From NCBI RefSeq assembly GCF_002845275.2, contig NZ_CP088149.1, positions 2,786,501 through 2,850,500 on the forward strand: 64,000 bases of DNA, written 5' to 3'. The notes beneath the pieces are model-generated. The model searched no databases. It was given only the letters and a program-made list of their open reading frames with translations, and was not told the origin of the DNA. Below, in pieces: positions 35,587 through 43,649 of this stretch. Position numbers and translations under genes: made by a program. Each line of letters starts with the position of its first letter. The first letter of the stretch is position 1. The DNA comes from Pseudomonas sp. S06B 330. GTDB lineage: Bacteria > Pseudomonadota > Gammaproteobacteria > Pseudomonadales > Pseudomonadaceae.

Positions 35587-36351
35587 GTGAGCGCTTCAGT
35601 GTTTGAACTCAATAAGAATCTTGAGCTGCCGCCGCAGCTTAAATGGAAATTTTTGCATGAGCCTGAATTGTTGGGCTGGACGATTCGGGCGCGTAACTAT
35701 AACACTTTTGTAGCTGATGCGATGTTTTGGTTCTGTTTTGCTGTAATAATGATTAGCTCGATTCTGATGTATCGGAGCATGGATGATGACCCTGTTTTCA
35801 GCGGAATTTTAGCTGTATTGTTTTTTTCTGTTGTAAGTATTTCCTTGATATCCATCACCCATCAACGAATGAATTTTGCCTATCGCCTCACCCGGTCTGG
35901 AGTTGAATATTGCAAGTGGAAAGATTTTCCGGAGTGGGCTCTAACGTTTTTAAAATGGCTTGCAGGGATAACGGCGATTTTTTTTATCTTCATGGCAACC
36001 ATTGATCCGTCATTCTTGCTCGGCGCGCTGATAGGTCCCGGTGGCGTGGGTTTGACGTACCTTTCGATGGCCTATTCAAAGAGCTATCGGGAAATACATA
36101 CCGAATATCACCACCATGAATTTAAGTGAGATGAGTTTACACAGCTTGCCATTGCTACCAATCGAGAAGTCGTTGATTTGAAGTACAGCGTCATCCTAGA
36201 GGGGGATGATTTTACAACTAAGTGGAGTCTAAATATTTTTTGCAAGCGAAAGCAAAAGGAAAAAGTAGCGGAACTTATCAGGCCTTTTTTGTCCCCAGGT
36301 GTACCTTTTATTAAGGCAAAAGTTAACGTTCCACTCAGTACTGCCCCATAG
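35587..36351 (+). pseudogene. Immunity protein array copy 8, interrupted by a nonsense codon
   Basis: N-terminal type B (MFWFCFAVIMISSILMYRSM), C-terminal type HEF. The frame reads normally to HHHEFK, then TGA at 36127-36129 replaces the TGG (Trp) present in copy 3, after 180 codons. The following 73 codons remain open and homologous (DEFTQLAIATNREVVDLKY to KVNVPLSTAP, TAG at 36351). The membrane spans would still be made; the cytoplasmic tail would be lost. Confidence 0.75.
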
Positions 36352-36400
36352 AGATAGCATCAATTTCAAGTACAACATCCCCCAGAAGGGGATGCCAGCA
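36352..36400 (+). pseudogene. Relic of a ninth immunity copy
   Basis: Directly after copy 8, the bases read RDSINFKYNIPQKG in one frame, resembling NREIVDFKYSIIQKGDE of copy 5. Only about 40 bases remain before ordinary high-GC sequence returns, marking the right edge of the array. Confidence 0.55.
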
Positions 36401-36421
36401 GTGCTCTTGTATACCCGCATT

Positions 36422-36445
36422 GTGGGAGCCGGTCTTGCCGGCGAT
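36422..36445. repeat. Short Pseudomonas palindrome at island edge
   Basis: GTGGGAGCCGGTCTTGCCGGC followed by GAT, the same short palindrome family as at 14.9 and 54.9 kb. It sits between the array and the convergent acyl-CoA dehydrogenase gene and could end transcription from either side. Confidence 0.65.
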
Positions 36446-36453
36446 ACGGGCCG

Positions 36454-37641
36454 TCAGGCCCGCGCCTCCCGTGGCATCCCCAACGCTCGCTCGGCGATGA
36501 TATTGCGCTGGATCTCATTACTACCGCCATACAGGGTATCGGCCCGACTGAACAGAAACAGCGCCTGCAGCCGACTTAGTTGATACGGCGCCCCTTCAAT
36601 CACCTCCGCTTCGTCGCCGAGCACATCCATCGCCAGTTTGCCCAGCTCGGCATGCCAGGTCGACCAGGCCAGCTTGTAGATCATCGCCTCACGCCGCAGG
36701 CTACCGTCCTGCGCCCCGGACAGCATGCGCAGCGAGTTGTAGCGCAACACCTTCAAGCCCACCCAGGCCTGGGCGATGCGCTGACGCATCAGCGGATCCT
36801 GCGCCGCGCCATTGCGTTTGGCCACGGCAATCACTTCTTCAAGCTCGTTGTGAAACTGCATCTGCTGGCCCAGGGTCGAGGCGCCACGTTCAAAACCGAG
36901 CAGGGCCATGGCGATCTTCCACCCTTCACCCGGCTGGCCAATCATGTTGTCCACCGAGGTGCTGGCCTGATCGAAGAACACTTCATTGAATTCGCTGCTG
37001 CCGGTCAGTTGCTCGATCGGTTGCACGCGGATCTGCGCCTGGTCCATCGGCACCAGCAGAAACGACAATCCCTGATGGCCGCGACTGCCCGGCTCGGTGC
37101 GTGCCAGCACAAAGCACCAGTCCGCCTCATGGGCCAGCGAGGTCCAGACTTTTTGCCCGCTGATCAGCCAGTGCTGGCCGCTGTCATCCAGGCGCGCACG
37201 GGTCTGCACGTTGGCCAGGTCCGAGCCAGCCCCCGGTTCCGAATAGCCCTGGCACCAGAACTGGGTGCCACTGAGAATGCCCGGCAAGAAGCGCTGTTTT
37301 TGCGCCGGGCTGCCGAACGCCGCCAGGGTCGGACCCACCAGGCCTTCGCCAATATGGCCCATCCGTCCGGGGCCACCGGCACGGGCATATTCCTCATGAA
37401 AGATCACCTGACGGGTCAGGCTCAGCCCACGACCGCCATCGGCTGCACGCCAGCCCACGCCGATCCAGGCACCCGTCGCCAGTTCGCGCTCCCAGGCTTT
37501 GCGTGCTTCAGGAAAGCTGTGTTCATCCCCAGGGCCACCGCGGAAGCGCAGGGCCGCAAACTCACCTTGCAGGTGTGCATTCAGCCAGAGGGCCACGTCG
37601 GCGCGGAATACTTCATCGTCGGCGCTGAATCCGATTTTCAT
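36454..37641 (-). CDS. Acyl-CoA dehydrogenase, subunit with FAD/active-site motifs (pair 1)
   Basis: 395 residues. WCQGYSEPGAGSDLANVQT and GQKVWTSLAHEADW are the ACAD middle-domain motifs; GGSNEIQRNIIAERALG closes the protein. Steroid-degrading bacteria use heteromeric ACADs (FadE-type, alpha2beta2) encoded by adjacent genes, and the partner gene overlaps here by ATGA. It would act on a steroid side-chain or ring C/D CoA ester; which one is not readable. Second gene of a two-gene minus-strand operon behind operator site h. Confidence 0.88.
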   Translation of the reverse strand: MKIGFSADDEVFRADVALWLNAHLQGEFAALRFRGGPGDEHSFPEARKAWERELATGAWIGVGWRAADGGRGLSLTRQVIFHEEYARAGGPGRMGHIGEGLVGPTLAAFGSPAQKQRFLPGILSGTQFWCQGYSEPGAGSDLANVQTRARLDDSGQHWLISGQKVWTSLAHEADWCFVLARTEPGSRGHQGLSFLLVPMDQAQIRVQPIEQLTGSSEFNEVFFDQASTSVDNMIGQPGEGWKIAMALLGFERGASTLGQQMQFHNELEEVIAVAKRNGAAQDPLMRQRIAQAWVGLKVLRYNSLRMLSGAQDGSLRREAMIYKLAWSTWHAELGKLAMDVLGDEAEVIEGAPYQLSRLQALFLFSRADTLYGGSNEIQRNIIAERALGMPREARA

Positions 37642-38807
37642 GGCGATTCTCCAAAAAGCTGCGCCGCCAAACGTTCGCGGTGCAGGGCAGGGGCGCCGAG
37701 CAACTGCTCGCTGGCGCGGGCGCGTTTGAAATACAGGTGCGGGTCGTATTCCCAGGTAAAACCGACGCCACCGTGCAACTGAATCGACTCGGCGGCACTG
37801 TTGAAAAACGCCTCGCTGGCATGAATCTGGGCGGTGGCAGCTGCTGCCAGCAGCTCAGCGGCAACGGCCACATCGCCCGCTGGATCAAGACATTCCTGGG
37901 CTACACAGGCGGCGTACCAGGCCGCTGAACGGGCGCACTCCAGTTGCAACATAAGGTCGGCACAGCGGTGTTTGATCGCCTGGAAGCTGGCAATCGCGCG
38001 GCCGAACTGATGGCGCTCGGCGGTGTAGGCCAGGGTCAGGTCCAGCGCTTGCTGAGCACCACCCGTCTGCTCGGCGGCCAGGCCAATGGCGCCTATCAAC
38101 AGCACATCACGCAGCAGCGGCCAGGCCTGGCCAGCTTCGGTGAGCAACTGTGCCGGCCCGACCGTCACGTCCTGCAACACAATCCGCGCCAAGCGGCGGG
38201 TCTGGTCGAGGGTCGGTAACGGTTGGCGAGCGACGCCCGCGCTGTCGGCGGGCAGGGCGAACAGGCAGATACCGCGTTCACCCTGGCTGCCCGGTAGCCG
38301 CGCGGCGACGATCAGCAGCTCGGCCTGGGCGCCGTCGAGCACCTGCAAGTAACTGCCACGCAAGCGATAGCCGTCGGCTTCAGGCAAGGCCTGGACCTGC
38401 ACGCAGTCGGCCTCGAGCCCTGGCTCGCTGGCAAACGCCAATGTCGCGGTGGTGCCGCTGGCAATTGCCCCCAGCCAGTGATCCTGCACGCTCGCCTTGC
38501 TGGCCAGTAACAGCGCAGGGGTGGCCAGGCAGGTGGTGGCCAGCAGCGGGGCGCAGAGCAAGTGGCGGCCGCTTTGTTCAAGCAGGATCGCCAACTCGAC
38601 AAAGCCCAGCCCCAGCCCGCCGAAGCGCTCGGGAATCATCAGTGCTGGCCAGTACAGCTCGGTGCTGATGCGCTGCCACAAGGCCGGGTCGTACCCCTCG
38701 GGGCGGGCCATGGCGGCGCGCACCGCCGAGGAATCGCTGACCTGGGCGAGGAAGCGCGCGGCGCTGTCCTGAATCATCAGTTGTTCTTGATTAAAGGCGA
38801 ACTCCAT
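37638..38807 (-). CDS. Acyl-CoA dehydrogenase, partner subunit (pair 1)
   Basis: 389 residues with ACAD fold but degenerate motifs: IPERFGGLGLGFVELAILLE, and a C-terminal IQLHGGVGFTWEYDPHLYFK without the NEIQRN ending of its partner. Such partner subunits complete the FAD site or bind substrate in steroid ACAD heterotetramers. First gene of the operon; start ATG at MEFAFNQEQ, with no strong ribosome binding site. Confidence 0.87.
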   Translation of the reverse strand: MEFAFNQEQLMIQDSAARFLAQVSDSSAVRAAMARPEGYDPALWQRISTELYWPALMIPERFGGLGLGFVELAILLEQSGRHLLCAPLLATTCLATPALLLASKASVQDHWLGAIASGTTATLAFASEPGLEADCVQVQALPEADGYRLRGSYLQVLDGAQAELLIVAARLPGSQGERGICLFALPADSAGVARQPLPTLDQTRRLARIVLQDVTVGPAQLLTEAGQAWPLLRDVLLIGAIGLAAEQTGGAQQALDLTLAYTAERHQFGRAIASFQAIKHRCADLMLQLECARSAAWYAACVAQECLDPAGDVAVAAELLAAAATAQIHASEAFFNSAAESIQLHGGVGFTWEYDPHLYFKRARASEQLLGAPALHRERLAAQLFGESP

Positions 38808-38868
38808 AAGCGTCGACTCGGTTACGGCGGATAGAGGTTCGAGTCTAGGAGTGGCGCTTTTGCTGCCG

Positions 38869-38885
38869 AATCATTGAAACGGACT
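38869..38885 (-). promoter_or_regulatory. Putative steroid-regulon operator, site h (acyl-CoA dehydrogenase pair 1)
   Basis: Minus-strand AGTCCGTTTCAATGATT, 61 bases before the start. The AGTCC half is perfect; the second half matches only half of GGACGATG, making it the weakest member. Confidence 0.45.
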
Positions 38886-38919
38886 AGTCCGCCAGCACCC
38901 GGCAGCGCAGGCGGGGCGT

Positions 38920-38936
38920 AGTCTCAACGGACGATG
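38920..38936 (+). promoter_or_regulatory. Putative steroid-regulon operator, site i (tesB-ipd operon)
   Basis: AGTCTCAACGGACGATG, 64 bases before the dioxygenase start; CACAATGG about 21 bases downstream may be part of the promoter. Divergent from site h. Confidence 0.65.
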
Positions 38937-39000
38937 ATGGCGACACCCGCGCTTCGCACAATGGCCGCAAGTACCGAATTTGCCATTCAGGAGCAACGGC

Positions 39001-39891
39001 ATGATCGAGATTCGTGGATTGAGCTATTTCGTCGCCATGAGCGAGAACCTCAGCCAATGGCAGCGCTACGCCGAGGATGTACTGGGCATGCAGGTGGTGC
39101 CGGCGCCTTCCGGCGGGCTGTACGTGAAGATGGACGAGCGTCCGTTTCGCATGTTGATCGTCGAAGGCAGCGAGCCGCGCTACCTGGCCTCGGGCTGGGA
39201 ACTGGCCTCGCAGGCTGCGTTTGAGGCTGCCTTGGATCACCTGAACAGCCTCGGCGTCGAGTGGCAGCACGGCAGCGCCGAGCAGGTCGAGCAGCGCGGT
39301 GTGCAAGCGCTGGTCAGCCTCAAGGACCCGTCGGGCAACTGCCACGAACTGAGCTGGGGCCATCGCTCCGACTGTCAGCCATTTGTCTCGCCGCAAGGCG
39401 TACCGCACTTTATCACCGGCGACATGGGCCTGGGTCACACCGTGCTGCCCGCGCCGAATTTCGACGCCACCTTGGCCTTTGCCAAGCAAGTGCTGGGCTT
39501 CGAGCTGTCGGACATCTTCAACTTTCGTCCCGAGCCGTCGGCGCCGCCGATCCGCATCCACTTTCTGCATTGTCGCAACGCCCGTCACCACAGCCTGGCC
39601 CTGGCCGAGTACCCGGTGCCTTCGGGCTGCGTGCATGTGATGGTCGAAGTCGACTCGATGACCGAAGTCGGTCGCGCCCATGACCGCTTGCTGGCCCATG
39701 ACGTACGCCTGTCGGCAACCCTCGGCCAGCACCTGAACGACCGCATGACCAGCTTCTACATGAAGACGCCGTCGGCCTTTGACCTGGAGTACGGCTTTGG
39801 CGGCCTGCAGGTCGACTGGGCCGAACATTCGGCCTTCGAATTCACCCGCGTGAGCATCTGGGGGCACGACTTTTCGGTCGGCCAACGGTAA
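39001..39891 (+). CDS. tesB: Extradiol dioxygenase, 3,4-DHSA dioxygenase (TesB/HsaC)
   Basis: 296 residues, a two-domain type I extradiol dioxygenase of the BphC family. Iron ligands are His in GHTVLP near residue 146, His in RHHSLAL near 197 and Glu in FDLEYGFGG near 263. It opens the catechol made by HsaA/TesA2, giving the substrate of the TesD hydrolase. First gene of a long operon running to 48.7 kb with gaps of a few bases. ATG follows AGGAGCAACGGC. Confidence 0.92.
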   Translation: MIEIRGLSYFVAMSENLSQWQRYAEDVLGMQVVPAPSGGLYVKMDERPFRMLIVEGSEPRYLASGWELASQAAFEAALDHLNSLGVEWQHGSAEQVEQRGVQALVSLKDPSGNCHELSWGHRSDCQPFVSPQGVPHFITGDMGLGHTVLPAPNFDATLAFAKQVLGFELSDIFNFRPEPSAPPIRIHFLHCRNARHHSLALAEYPVPSGCVHVMVEVDSMTEVGRAHDRLLAHDVRLSATLGQHLNDRMTSFYMKTPSAFDLEYGFGGLQVDWAEHSAFEFTRVSIWGHDFSVGQR

Positions 39892-39902
39892 GGAACCTGC
39901 AC

Positions 39903-40778
39903 ATGAATAAACAACTGACAGCGGCCGACGCGGTCGCGCAACTGCGCGATGGCATGACCATCGGCTTCGGTGGCTGGGGCCCGCGGCGCAAGCCCATGGC
40001 GATGGTTCGTGAAATCCTCCGTTCGCCGGTCAAGGACCTGACCGTGGTTGCCTACGGTGGCCCGGAAGTGGGCATGCTCTGCGCTGCCGGCAAGGTGCGC
40101 AAGTTGATCTTCGGTTTTGTCACCCTCGACGCGATTCCGCTGGAGCCTTACTACCGCAAGGCACGCGAAGCTGGTGAGCTGGAGTTGCTGGAGCTCGACG
40201 AAGGCATGTTCCAGTGGGGCTTGCGCGCCGCCGGCATGCGCCTGCCGTTTCTGCCGACCCGTTGTGGCCTGGCCACCGATATCACGGCGCTGAACCCCGC
40301 GCTCAAGACCGTGGCCTCACCCTACGCCGATGGTGAGGTGCTGCTGGCCATGCCGGCGCTGGAGCTGGACGTGGCGTTCCTGCATGTCAACGTCGCCGAC
40401 CGCCTGGGCAACTGCCTGGTCACCGGCCCCGACCCGTATTTCGATCACCTGTTCGCCCGCGCCGCGCAGCAGTGCTTCGTCTCCTGCGAGCGCCTGGAAG
40501 AGCGGCTGTCGCTGGATGCCGAGCAGGCCCGTTTCAACACCTTCGAGCGCTACCTGGTGACGGGCGTGGTCCACGCGCCACTCGGTGCCCATCCGACGTC
40601 CTGCCCGTCGGACTACGGCTGGGACCTTCAGCACCTGAAGGGCTATGTCGCCAGCAGTCAGCAAGCGCAGGGCTGGGATGAGTATGTCAGCACCTACGTG
40701 ACAGGCGGTGAGCAAGCCTATCAAGACGCCAACGGTGGCGCCGCACGCATGGGCACATTGCCCCTGCCTGTGTTCTGA
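39903..40778 (+). CDS. ipdA: COCHEA-CoA hydrolase alpha subunit
   Basis: 291 residues of the class I CoA-transferase alpha family: GMTIGFGGWGPRRKPMAMVRE, then LTVVAYGGPEVGML, and AFLHVNVADRLGNCLVTGPDPYFD. IpdA with IpdB opens the last steroid ring (COCHEA-CoA to MOODA-CoA) as a hydrolase rather than a transferase. The pairing with ipdB 12 bases later and ipdC, echA20, and fadA6-like genes next door supports the assignment. AAGGAACCTGCAC precedes the ATG. Confidence 0.9.
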   Translation: MNKQLTAADAVAQLRDGMTIGFGGWGPRRKPMAMVREILRSPVKDLTVVAYGGPEVGMLCAAGKVRKLIFGFVTLDAIPLEPYYRKAREAGELELLELDEGMFQWGLRAAGMRLPFLPTRCGLATDITALNPALKTVASPYADGEVLLAMPALELDVAFLHVNVADRLGNCLVTGPDPYFDHLFARAAQQCFVSCERLEERLSLDAEQARFNTFERYLVTGVVHAPLGAHPTSCPSDYGWDLQHLKGYVASSQQAQGWDEYVSTYVTGGEQAYQDANGGAARMGTLPLPVF

Positions 40779-40790
40779 GGAGGATGAAAA

Positions 40791-41591
40791 ATGTCTGCAA
40801 CCTGTGAATTCACCCTCGCCGAACTGATGATCGTCGCCGCCTCCGAAGCCTGGCGTGGCGACGGTGAAGTGATTGCCTCGGGCCTGGGCGTGATCCCGCG
40901 CCTGGGGGCGAGCCTGGCCAAACTGACCCATAGCCCGCAGCTGTTGATGACCGACAGCGAAGCGTTTCTGGTCGAGGAACCGGTGCCGCTTGGGCCAAGG
41001 GCGGAGGGCTACCAGCCGCGCTATTCGGGGTATCTGTCATTCGAGCGGGTGTTCGAATGCGTCTGGGGTGGGCGCCGGCACGCGATGATCGGCCCGACTC
41101 AGATCGACCGCTGGGGCCAAACCAACCTGTCGTGCATCGGCAACTACTACAAACCGAAAAGCGCGATCCTCGGCGTACGGGGCCTGCCGGGCAACAGCAT
41201 CAACCACCTCAACTCGTTCTTCGTACCCAACCACAACAACCGGGTGTTCGTCAGCGGTGAGGTGGACATGGTCTCGGGCGTCGGCTTCAAGGCCGAGCGC
41301 TGGCCGCAGGACGTACGGCGTGACCTGATGGACATCCGCCGGGTGGTCACCGACCTTTGCACCCTGGATTTCGACGGCCCGAACCGCGCCGCTCAAGTGC
41401 GCACCCTGCACCCCGGTGTGAGCTTCGATGAAGTTCAGGACAAGACCGGTTTTCCGTTGCTCAAGTCGCCACTGCTACAGGAAAGCGCGCACCCGAGCGC
41501 CGAGCAACTGGCGCTGATTCGTCGCCTCGACCCCCACGATTACCGTGCTGCGGCGATCAAGGGTAACCCGCCCGGCATCCGTATCGCCTGA
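40791..41591 (+). CDS. ipdB: COCHEA-CoA hydrolase beta subunit
   Basis: 266 residues, CoA-transferase beta family: CEFTLAELMIVAASEAWRGD, VIASGLGVIPRLGASLAKLT, and GPTQIDRWGQTNLSCIGNYY. It forms the heteromer with IpdA. A very good ribosome binding site (GAGGAGGATGAAAA) precedes the ATG. Confidence 0.9.
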   Translation: MSATCEFTLAELMIVAASEAWRGDGEVIASGLGVIPRLGASLAKLTHSPQLLMTDSEAFLVEEPVPLGPRAEGYQPRYSGYLSFERVFECVWGGRRHAMIGPTQIDRWGQTNLSCIGNYYKPKSAILGVRGLPGNSINHLNSFFVPNHNNRVFVSGEVDMVSGVGFKAERWPQDVRRDLMDIRRVVTDLCTLDFDGPNRAAQVRTLHPGVSFDEVQDKTGFPLLKSPLLQESAHPSAEQLALIRRLDPHDYRAAAIKGNPPGIRIA

Positions 41592-41607
41592 CCCAAGGAG
41601 CGCCAAC

Positions 41608-42528
41608 ATGCACAACAGCGACAGCCAGTTCGTGGTTCGTGACGACCTTGCGGTCTACGAGACCGAGGCGCCGGTGCTCTACAGCGTGGCCGAGCACATT
41701 GCCACGCTGACGCTGAATCGGCCGGCCTACAACAACGCGCAGAACTCGCAGATGACCTATGCGCTGGATGCCGCGTTTCGCCAGGCGGTGGACGATGACC
41801 AGGTCAAGGTGATTGTCCTGCGCGGTGCCGGCAAGCATTTTTCCGCAGGGCACGACATCGGTACGCCGGGGCGTGACATCAACAAACCCTTCGAGCGCGC
41901 CCATCTGTGGTGGGACCACACCAACAAGCCGGGCGGCGAGCAGTTGTATGCCCGTGAGCAGGAAGTGTACCTGGGCATGTGCCGACGCTGGCGCGAGCTG
42001 CCCAAGCCGACCATCGCCATGGTCCATGGCGCCTGTATCGCCGGAGGGCTGATGCTGGCCTGGGTCTGCGACCTGATTGTCGCCAGCGACGATGCCTTTT
42101 TTCAGGATCCGGTGGTGCGCATGGGCATCCCCGGGGTGGAGTATTTCGCTCACCCCTACGAGCTTAACCCGCGTATCGCCAAGGAATTTCTATTCACTGG
42201 CGACCGCATGAGCGCAGCCCGCGCCTATGAAATGGGCATGGTCAACCGTGTACTGCCCGCCGCAGAGCTTGAACAGGCGACCTACGCCCTGGCAGCCACT
42301 GTTGCCCGCCAGCCGCGCATGGGCCTGGCCCTGACCAAACAGGCAATCAATCACGTTGAAGACCTGCAAGGCAAACGCACCGCCATGGACGCAGCGTTTG
42401 CCTGGCATCACTTCGCCCATGCCCATAACGAACTGCTCTCGGGCGATAAACTCGGCGGCTTCGATGCTAAAGGCATGGTCCAGGCGAATCGTCAGGACCA
42501 TGCCAACCGCCAGGACCCGTCGTCATGA
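41608..42528 (+). CDS. Enoyl-CoA hydratase/isomerase family protein
   Basis: 306 residues, crotonase fold: IATLTLNRPAYNNAQNSQMT, HFSAGHDIG (oxyanion hole) and GACIAGGLMLAWVCDLIVAS. It has an extra segment (about 75-120, rich in Trp and His) and a longer C-terminus than typical 260-residue hydratases. Located between ipdB and ipdC and overlapping the latter by ATGA. Probably hydrates or isomerises a ring C/D enoyl-CoA; distinct from the EchA20-like gene 1 kb downstream. Confidence 0.82.
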   Translation: MHNSDSQFVVRDDLAVYETEAPVLYSVAEHIATLTLNRPAYNNAQNSQMTYALDAAFRQAVDDDQVKVIVLRGAGKHFSAGHDIGTPGRDINKPFERAHLWWDHTNKPGGEQLYAREQEVYLGMCRRWRELPKPTIAMVHGACIAGGLMLAWVCDLIVASDDAFFQDPVVRMGIPGVEYFAHPYELNPRIAKEFLFTGDRMSAARAYEMGMVNRVLPAAELEQATYALAATVARQPRMGLALTKQAINHVEDLQGKRTAMDAAFAWHHFAHAHNELLSGDKLGGFDAKGMVQANRQDHANRQDPSS

Positions 42529-43649
42529 GCAGCTGGATGAACACTGCGCTGACCGAAGCCCTGGGTTGTCGCTACCCGATTGTGCAGACGGCCATGGGCT
42601 GGGTCGCCGATGCCAACCTGGTGATTGCCACCAGCCACGCGGGGGGCTTTGGTTTCCTCGCTGGCGCGACCATAGCCGGCAAGGACCTGGAAGGCGAGAT
42701 CCGCAAGGTCATCGACGCCACCGGTGGCAGCAATTTCGGCCTGAATTTCCATATGTTTCAGGACAACGCCGGGCAGTGTGTCGACCTGGCCATCCGCTAC
42801 CGCCTGCGCGCGGTCAGTTATGGCCGCGGCCCCGATGCGCAGACCATCGCCCGTTTCAAAGCGGCCAAGGTCCTGTGCATTCCCACGGTGGGCGCCGTCA
42901 AGCACGCGCAGAAGGCCCAGGCCCTGGGCGCTGATCTGATCACCATCCAGGGCGGCGAGGGCGGTGGTCATACCGGCGGCGTACCCAGTTCGATCCTGCT
43001 GCCGCAGGTGCTCGATGCCGTCAGCGTGCCCGTGATCGCTGCCGGTGGTTTTGCCACCGGGCGCGGCTTGGCCTCGGCGCTGGCTGCCGGCGCCAGTGGT
43101 ATTGCCATGGGCACGCGGTTTTTGATGACCCGCGAGTCGCCGACCCCGGCCGCCACCCTTGAGCGCTATCTGCAGGTTGCCGATCCGCAGCAGGTGCGGG
43201 TCACCACGGCCGTGGATGGCATGCGCCACCGCATGATCGAGAACCCCTTTATCAACCGCCTGGAACAGGCGGGCCCGTTTGGCCGGCTGCGTATCGCCCT
43301 GGGTAGCGCCTGGCAGTGGAAGCAGCACACCGGCATGAGCCTTGGACACATGCTCGGGGTGTTTGTGCGTGGCCTGCGCGAAGACCCGGCGGCGCTGTCG
43401 CAGGTGGTCATGGCCGCCAACCAGCCGGTGCTGCTGCAACGCTCGATGGTCGATGGCCTGCCGGACGAGGGAATTCTACCCAGCGGCCAGGTGGCTGCGG
43501 CCATCGATGAGCTGCTCAGTTGCCGCGACGTAATCGAGGGCATTGCCGCTGAAGCGGAGCGTTGCCTGAACAGCTTGCTGGCCCGGCGCCTGCCGAATTG
43601 TGAACCTGCACCTGCCATTCACCTGGCGAACACTGGAGAAACCCTGTGA
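42525..43649 (+). CDS. ipdC: IpdC-type flavin oxidoreductase (nitronate monooxygenase family)
   Basis: 374 residues, FMN TIM-barrel of the nitronate monooxygenase/2-enoyl reductase family: YPIVQTAMGWVADANLVIAT, GGEGGGHTGGVPSSILLPQV, VIAAGGFATGRGLASALAAG and GIAMGTRFLMT. IpdC is required in the ring C/D pathway of Actinobacteria and Proteobacteria, acting before IpdAB. Overlaps both neighbours by four bases (ATGA, GTGA). Confidence 0.87.
   Translation: MSSWMNTALTEALGCRYPIVQTAMGWVADANLVIATSHAGGFGFLAGATIAGKDLEGEIRKVIDATGGSNFGLNFHMFQDNAGQCVDLAIRYRLRAVSYGRGPDAQTIARFKAAKVLCIPTVGAVKHAQKAQALGADLITIQGGEGGGHTGGVPSSILLPQVLDAVSVPVIAAGGFATGRGLASALAAGASGIAMGTRFLMTRESPTPAATLERYLQVADPQQVRVTTAVDGMRHRMIENPFINRLEQAGPFGRLRIALGSAWQWKQHTGMSLGHMLGVFVRGLREDPAALSQVVMAANQPVLLQRSMVDGLPDEGILPSGQVAAAIDELLSCRDVIEGIAAEAERCLNSLLARRLPNCEPAPAIHLANTGETL

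Noticed and set aside
28044..36351. CRISPR-like repetition
   Set aside because: The period is about 1.0-1.16 kb and repeats are coding genes; no 20-40-base repeats with unique spacers and no cas genes.
21402..36453. Island as a prophage or integrative element
   Set aside because: No integrase, transposase, phage structural gene, tRNA target or flanking direct repeat was found; it reads as a stand-alone vgrG cluster.
40791..41591. ipdA/ipdB as a conventional 3-oxoacid CoA-transferase
   Set aside because: The neighbours (tesB, ipdC, echA20, fadA6-like) and the sequence stretches fit the ring-opening hydrolase IpdAB better than a succinyl- or acetyl-CoA transferase.
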